A stretch of 8,492 bases of DNA. It comes from Gammaproteobacteria bacterium (lineage in GTDB: Bacteria; Pseudomonadota; Gammaproteobacteria; Xanthomonadales; Xanthomonadaceae). Positions 4,894-8,492 of the stretch are shown here, piece after piece (the stretch's first letter is position 1; every line of letters starts with the position of its first letter). Location: assembly GCA_026398715.1 (NCBI GenBank), contig JAPLSI010000100.1, positions 1 to 8,492 of the forward strand, given 5' to 3'. Below the pieces are notes generated by a model that was not told the origin of the DNA, searched no databases, and was given only the letters and a program-made list of their open reading frames with translations. A program made the position numbers and the translations under genes.

Positions 4894-6256
4894 ACCGGTC
4901 GACGATCCGATGCCCGCCGATGTCGCCATCCGCGTGCGCAATGTCTCGAAGATGTACCAGATCTACGACAAGCCGCAGGACCGCCTCAAGCAGTCCATCT
5001 ACCCGCGCCTGCAGCGCGCGCTCATGCAGCCTGCGCGCAGTTACCACAAGCAGTTCTGGGCCCTTCGCGACGTCTCCTTCGACGTGAAGCGCGGCGAGGC
5101 GGTCGGCATCGTGGGACGCAACGGCTCGGGCAAGTCCACCCGGCTGCAGTTGATCTGCGGCACCCTCAATCCCACCTCCGGCGACATCCAGGTCAACGGT
5201 CGCGTGGCGGCGTTGCTGGAGCTGGGCGCCGGCTTCAACCCCGAATTCACCGGCCGCGAAAACGTCTATATGAGCGCCCAGATCCTCGGCCTTGGCACGG
5301 CCGAGATCGACGCGGTGTACGACGACATCATCGCCTTCGCCGACATCGGCGACGATTTCATAGACCAGCCGGCAAAGATCTACTCCAGCGGCATGTACGT
5401 GCGCCTGGCCTTCGCCGTCATCGCCCACGTCAACGCCGACATCCTCATCATCGACGAGGCCCTGGCGGTAGGCGATGCGGTATTCGTGCAGAAGTGCATG
5501 CGCTTCCTGCGCAGCTTCCGCGAGCGGGGCACCCTGCTGTTCGTCAGCCACGACACGGGCGCCGTCATTAATTTCTGCAAGTCGGCCTTGTGGCTCGACC
5601 ATGGCGCCGTTCGCCTGCAATCGAGCGCGCAGGAACTATGCAATGCCTACGTGGAATTTTGCGCGCAGGAGATCTACGGCGATTCCATCAAGATCCGCAG
5701 CATCAAGGGCGACCGGGGCGAAGCAGCGCCCGTCGAACCGCAGGCGGACCCGGATACGAAGATCTCGCTGTTCGACAACATCGCGCTGTCGGATGGCTGG
5801 AAGTCGGAAAGCGCACTGGTCGAATCGGTGCAGATGACGGACATGGCTGGAAATCCGGTCGGCGTGTTCGCCGGCGGCGAGCGCGTGCAGCTCAATATCG
5901 TGGCGCGCACCATCCAGCCCGTCACCAGCCCGATCCTCGGTTTCTTCGTCAAGGACCGGCTGGGGCAGTCCCTGTTCGGCGAGCACACCTTCACCTACGT
6001 GCAGCCGCCGCTGGTGACGCGCGCCGGCGACCGCTTGCATGCGCGTTTCGTGTTCACCCTGCCCATGCTTCCGGACGGCAACTATTCCATGACCGTGTCC
6101 ATCGCCGAAGGCGACCCGTGGACCAACATCCAGCACCATTGGCTGCACGACGCGGTCATCATCCGTGTTGCGTCCACGCGGCTGCGCTACGGACTGGTCG
6201 GCATTCCCTTCGAGCAAGTCGAGATGAAGATCATCGCCGGGGAAGCGAACCCATGA
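4883..6256 (+). CDS. wzt: O-antigen/surface polysaccharide ABC exporter, ATPase with C-terminal glycan-binding domain (Wzt-like)
   Basis: A 457-residue ATPase partner of Wzm. The nucleotide-binding domain (about 14-245) shows Walker A GRNGSGKST (78-86), the Wzt-type signature YSSGM (167-171), Walker B DILIIDE (186-192) and H-loop SHD (222-224). The residue after Walker A is Arg (GKSTRLQL) where Leu is usual. Residues about 290-455 form a beta-rich extension of the Wzt C-terminal type. In E. coli O9a this domain binds the modified non-reducing end of the glycan and links termination to export. Its presence suggests that the glycan here is also capped. I chose the ATG at 4883 because AGGGGG lies 7 nt upstream and it overlaps the wzm stop. 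An in-frame ATG at 4847 would add 12 atypical residues. It ends in ATGA with the next gene. Confidence 0.92.
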   Translation: MSSEPVDDPMPADVAIRVRNVSKMYQIYDKPQDRLKQSIYPRLQRALMQPARSYHKQFWALRDVSFDVKRGEAVGIVGRNGSGKSTRLQLICGTLNPTSGDIQVNGRVAALLELGAGFNPEFTGRENVYMSAQILGLGTAEIDAVYDDIIAFADIGDDFIDQPAKIYSSGMYVRLAFAVIAHVNADILIIDEALAVGDAVFVQKCMRFLRSFRERGTLLFVSHDTGAVINFCKSALWLDHGAVRLQSSAQELCNAYVEFCAQEIYGDSIKIRSIKGDRGEAAPVEPQADPDTKISLFDNIALSDGWKSESALVESVQMTDMAGNPVGVFAGGERVQLNIVARTIQPVTSPILGFFVKDRLGQSLFGEHTFTYVQPPLVTRAGDRLHARFVFTLPMLPDGNYSMTVSIAEGDPWTNIQHHWLHDAVIIRVASTRLRYGLVGIPFEQVEMKIIAGEANP

Positions 6257-6810
6257 GCGAGAGCCTGATTCCGCCGCTGACCTCGACCGACAGCCGCGTC
6301 ACCGTCGGCCGCTTCACCTACGGCACGCCGCGCCTGAAGGTGTGGGCCGCGGAGGACCGCATCGAGATTGGCGCCTTCTGCTCGATCGCGGACGATGTGG
6401 TGATCATGGGCGGCGGCGAGCACAACCTCGACTGGGTGACGACCTTCCCGTTGCACATCGCGCTCGGCGACCCGCTTGCGGGAAAGGATGGCCACCCCGC
6501 CACCAAGGGGCCCACCCGCATCGGCAACGATGTCTGGATAGGGCACGGCGCGATCGTACTGTCGGGCGTGACGGTGGGCGACGGCGCGGTGATCGGCGCG
6601 GGGTCGGTGGTCGTGGGCGACGTGTTGCCCTATCAGGTCGTCGGCGGCAATCCCGCCCGGCCCATTCGGTTCCGATTCAGCGAAAACCAGATCGCCGGCC
6701 TGCTGGCCTTGAAATGGTGGGACTGGCCGCTGCAGCGCATTCGTGAATCGTCGCGCCTGCTGTGCTCCCCACAGGTCGATTTGCTGTTGCAGTCAGGGCC
6801 TTCCGACTAG
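6253..6810 (+). CDS. Hexapeptide-repeat O-acetyltransferase (XAT/Vat-CatB-like)
   Basis: A 185-residue left-handed beta-helix acyltransferase, expected to be a cytoplasmic trimer using acetyl-CoA. Hexapeptide repeats occur at about 37-52 (IEIGAFCSIADDVVIM) and 88-122 (TRIGNDVWIGHGAIVLSGVT onwards). The family's GGGEHNLDWVTTFP loop (53-66) carries the likely catalytic His57. GGNPARPIRFRF (131 onwards) and KWWDWP (154-159) are C-terminal hallmarks of xenobiotic-type acetyltransferases. In glycan operons such enzymes usually acetylate a sugar or nucleotide-sugar precursor rather than an antibiotic, which is the likelier role here. Translation is coupled to wzt by an ATGA overlap. The acceptor is unknown: a sugar in the repeat unit, or the chain end recognised by the Wzt C-terminal domain. 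Confidence 0.88.
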   Translation: MSESLIPPLTSTDSRVTVGRFTYGTPRLKVWAAEDRIEIGAFCSIADDVVIMGGGEHNLDWVTTFPLHIALGDPLAGKDGHPATKGPTRIGNDVWIGHGAIVLSGVTVGDGAVIGAGSVVVGDVLPYQVVGGNPARPIRFRFSENQIAGLLALKWWDWPLQRIRESSRLLCSPQVDLLLQSGPSD

Positions 6811-6863
6811 AATTCGCCGATGATCCCCCCATCCCCCCAATCCATCGCCGAAGGGTCGTCGTC

Positions 6864-8492
6864 GTGCTGAATCCCGGCATGCTGATCCACCCGTGGCACA
6901 CGCCCGATAGCGCCTGGACCGGCCACATCCCGTTCGCGGGCTGGCTGATGGATGCGTTGCGGCCGAAGATCTTCGTCGAGCTTGGCACCCATCGCGGCGC
7001 GTCCTACCTCGCGTTCTGCCAGGCGGTCGAACAGCGCGGGCTGCAGACGGTCTGCTACGCGGTGGACACCTGGCAGGGCGACGAGCACACCCAGTCCTAT
7101 GGTGAAGAGATATTCAACGAACTCAGCGCCATCCACGACCGCCATTTCTCGGGCTTCTCGCACCTGGTGCGGTCCACGTTCGACGAGGCCCTGCGCGAGT
7201 TTGGCGACGGCAGCATCGACCTGCTGCACATCGACGGCCTGCACACCTACAAGGCGGTCAAGCACGATTTCGAAACCTGGCTGCCGAAGATGTCGGCGTC
7301 TGGCGTCATCCTCTTCCACGACACCATGGAGCGCGGGCGCGGCTTTGGCGTGTGGAAGTTGTGGGCCGAGTTGGCGAAGCGCTATCCGTCGTTCCAGTTC
7401 CGGCATTCGCACGGCCTGGGCGTGTTGCTGGTCGGCGACCAGGTTCCGGAATCCATCCGGAAGTTGGCGGAGCAATTCGGCGGCGACGATGCGCCGGTTA
7501 TCGATGAATTGTTCGAGACCCTGGGTTCCAACATCAAGCTTCGCGCCGACATCGAATGGTGGAAGGCGGACGTGGGCAAGCTGGGCGGCACGATCGCCGA
7601 CCTCAACCACCAGATCAAAGGACTGGACGCGCAGGTCGCCACGCTCAGCCAGGAACTCGCGGCCAGCAAGCACCGCATCGCCGATGTCGAGGCCGTGTTC
7701 TCCGAAAAGGCCCAGCAACTGGCCGGTCGCGAAGTGGATGTGGCCTCGCTGTTGTCGCGCCTGGCCGAAGCCGACCGCCTGCTGGCCGAGCGCGACCAGT
7801 TGTCGAGGCAGCTGGAAGCTGCCACTGCGGAACAGCGGCTTCGCATTGCCGAGATGGAAGGCAGCATCGCCCACTTCGAACAGTTGGTTCGCGACGATGC
7901 CGTTGCCGCTGGGCAGGCCGCGGAACGGCTCGCCGGCATGCAACAGGATTTGGCGCAGCGCGAGGCAGCGGCCGCCGAATCCCGGCTGCAGATGGACTCC
8001 ATGGAGCAGGCCATCGCCTTGCGGAACGAGGCCATAACCTCGCTTGAACAGGCCATTTCAATTGCCGAGGCGGCATCTGCGGAACGTGCCGGGCGGGTCG
8101 AATTCCTTGAGGAAGCCGTGCGCGTGCGCGATGCCGCCATCGCCGATTTCGAGGAAGCCGTGCGCTTGCGCGACGCCGCCGCAGCAAGCAGCGCCGCCCA
8201 GGTCGATGCACTGGAGCAGATCATCGCTGGCCAGGTCCGCGACTTGGCCGGGCTGAACGCGGAGGTCGTGGCCAGGGGCGATGAGGCGTCGCGACTGCTG
8301 CAGGCGCTTGTCGAGCGCGACGCCTCGCTCGCGGAGCGTGATGCCTTGCTCGCGCAGCGTGACGCCTCGCTCGCGCAGCGCGACGCCTCGCTCGCGGAGC
8401 GCGACGCCTCGCTCGCGCAGCGTGATGCCGTGATTGCCGCGCGCGATGTAGCGCTCGTCGAGCGCGCGCAACAGATTTCGGGGCTCGAACAG
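6864..8492 (+). CDS. SAM-methyltransferase with long C-terminal coiled coil, 3'-partial
   Basis: 543 codons are open to the right edge with no stop. The N-terminal domain (about 20-195) is a class I SAM-dependent methyltransferase of the Methyltransf_24 type: SAM-binding VELGTHRGAS (38-47), then AVDTWQGDEHTQSYG, LLHIDGLHTYKAVKHDFETW (from 120) and LFHDTMERGRGFGVWKLW (from 150). From about residue 225 to the edge it is heptad-rich coiled coil, ending in near-identical ERDASLA/QRDASLA units. I chose GTG at 6864 because GAAGGG lies 8 nt upstream; the in-frame ATG at 6879 (MLIHPWHT) has no ribosome binding site. It lies 53 nt after the acetyltransferase, in the same operon. The layout recalls WbdD, the terminator and chain-length ruler of ABC-exported O-antigen, although no kinase domain is visible. 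Glycosyltransferase domains may follow beyond the window. Confidence 0.85.
   Translation, partial: MLNPGMLIHPWHTPDSAWTGHIPFAGWLMDALRPKIFVELGTHRGASYLAFCQAVEQRGLQTVCYAVDTWQGDEHTQSYGEEIFNELSAIHDRHFSGFSHLVRSTFDEALREFGDGSIDLLHIDGLHTYKAVKHDFETWLPKMSASGVILFHDTMERGRGFGVWKLWAELAKRYPSFQFRHSHGLGVLLVGDQVPESIRKLAEQFGGDDAPVIDELFETLGSNIKLRADIEWWKADVGKLGGTIADLNHQIKGLDAQVATLSQELAASKHRIADVEAVFSEKAQQLAGREVDVASLLSRLAEADRLLAERDQLSRQLEAATAEQRLRIAEMEGSIAHFEQLVRDDAVAAGQAAERLAGMQQDLAQREAAAAESRLQMDSMEQAIALRNEAITSLEQAISIAEAASAERAGRVEFLEEAVRVRDAAIADFEEAVRLRDAAAASSAAQVDALEQIIAGQVRDLAGLNAEVVARGDEASRLLQALVERDASLAERDALLAQRDASLAQRDASLAERDASLAQRDAVIAARDVALVERAQQISGLEQ
8109..8192 (+). repeat. 42-bp direct repeat in the coiled coil
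   Basis: Two adjacent 42-bp units (8109-8150 and 8151-8192) start with GAGGAAGCCGTGCGC. They differ at 2 of the first 30 positions and then diverge. They encode EEAVRVRDAAIADF and EEAVRLRDAAAASS, that is two heptads each. The length keeps both the reading frame and the heptad register, as expected for duplication within a coiled coil. Confidence 0.8.
8313..8459 (+). repeat. 21-bp tandem repeat, seven units, encoding exact heptads
   Basis: Seven consecutive 21-bp units encode (E/Q)-R-D-A-S-L-A. Units 1 (8313-8333) and 5 (8397-8417) are identical. Units 3, 4 and 5 differ stepwise by one base each, and unit 2 differs from unit 1 by three. Units 6 and 7 are degenerate (QRDAVIA, ARDVALV). Ala at positions 4 and 7 gives a 3-4 spaced small-residue stripe, with Leu6 beside it. 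Near-identity at the DNA level, including synonymous positions, points to recent slippage or unequal recombination and makes this a likely variable-number repeat. Confidence 0.9.

Noticed and set aside
3670..4941. 423-codon open frame on the minus strand opposite the YdcH-like gene and wzm
   Set aside because: It crosses a clear promoter and two well-supported plus-strand genes. Its protein is a His/Arg/Gln/Asp-rich mix typical of the antisense of high-GC coding DNA, with no recognisable domain.
6820..6870. ATG at 6820 as the start of the methyltransferase gene
   Set aside because: It is out of frame with the methyltransferase and stops after 16 codons at 6868-6870. The in-frame GTG at 6864 has a good ribosome binding site.
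6807..7943. 378-codon minus-strand frame opposite the methyltransferase gene
   Set aside because: It is an antisense shadow. The plus-strand frame from 6864 carries a complete SAM-methyltransferase signature and heptad repeats.
6952..8037. 361-codon plus-strand frame starting MRCGRRSSSSLAP
   Set aside because: It is the neighbouring frame of the real methyltransferase/coiled-coil gene. Its Ser/Arg/Pro/Thr-rich sequence has no domain, and the real frame continues past its end.
8058..8471. Minus-strand frame with repeated RERGVAL units
   Set aside because: The regular repeats are only the reverse reading of the 21-bp tandem array. Any frame through a 21-bp repeat looks periodic.

Overview
The window is GC-rich throughout, with strong G/C third-position bias. 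Its gene content points to a gammaproteobacterium of the Xanthomonadaceae/Lysobacteraceae (Lysobacter, Luteimonas, Pseudoxanthomonas or Xanthomonas-like). This placement is inferred from the style of the PilU, MaiA and YdcH-like proteins and from the TAAAAT/TATAAT-type -10 boxes. No rRNA, tRNA, CRISPR array, transposase or integrase was found.

Left part (1-2054, minus strand): a two-gene unit, pilU (type IV pilus retraction ATPase) followed 13 bp later by maiA (maleylacetoacetate isomerase, zeta-class GST). Left of maiA are about 250 bp without a convincing gene. They hold a short hairpin and a nested pair of inverted repeats with a perfect 16-bp outer stem.

Middle (2131-3900, plus strand): a translationally coupled pair of exported proteins diverges from pilU. 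The first is a small DUF4398-like protein. The second is an Ala/Arg/Glu-rich coiled-coil protein whose C-terminal OmpA-like domain breaks off after about 45 residues. About 320 bp of non-coding DNA follow, with an AT-rich promoter-like patch and a REP-like hairpin, and then a small DUF465/YdcH-family gene behind a perfect Shine-Dalgarno sequence.

Right part (4063-8492, plus strand): the start of an ABC-transporter-dependent O-antigen (or similar surface glycan) operon. It begins at a perfect TATAAT box. wzm (permease) overlaps wzt (ATPase with a C-terminal glycan-binding-type domain) by 11 nt, and wzt overlaps a hexapeptide-repeat O-acetyltransferase by 4 nt. About 50 bp later comes a large gene that runs off the right edge, with an N-terminal SAM-methyltransferase domain followed by more than 300 residues of coiled coil. 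This last gene has no stop codon in the window.

The most interesting idea is that the methyltransferase/coiled-coil protein is a WbdD-like chain terminator and molecular ruler for the glycan exported by Wzm/Wzt. Its coiled coil contains a 21-bp (exactly one heptad) tandem repeat, seven units long, plus an upstream 42-bp duplication. Gain or loss of units would keep the frame and heptad register, and could lengthen or shorten the ruler and so shift glycan chain length. The architecture is visible in the sequence; the function is inference.
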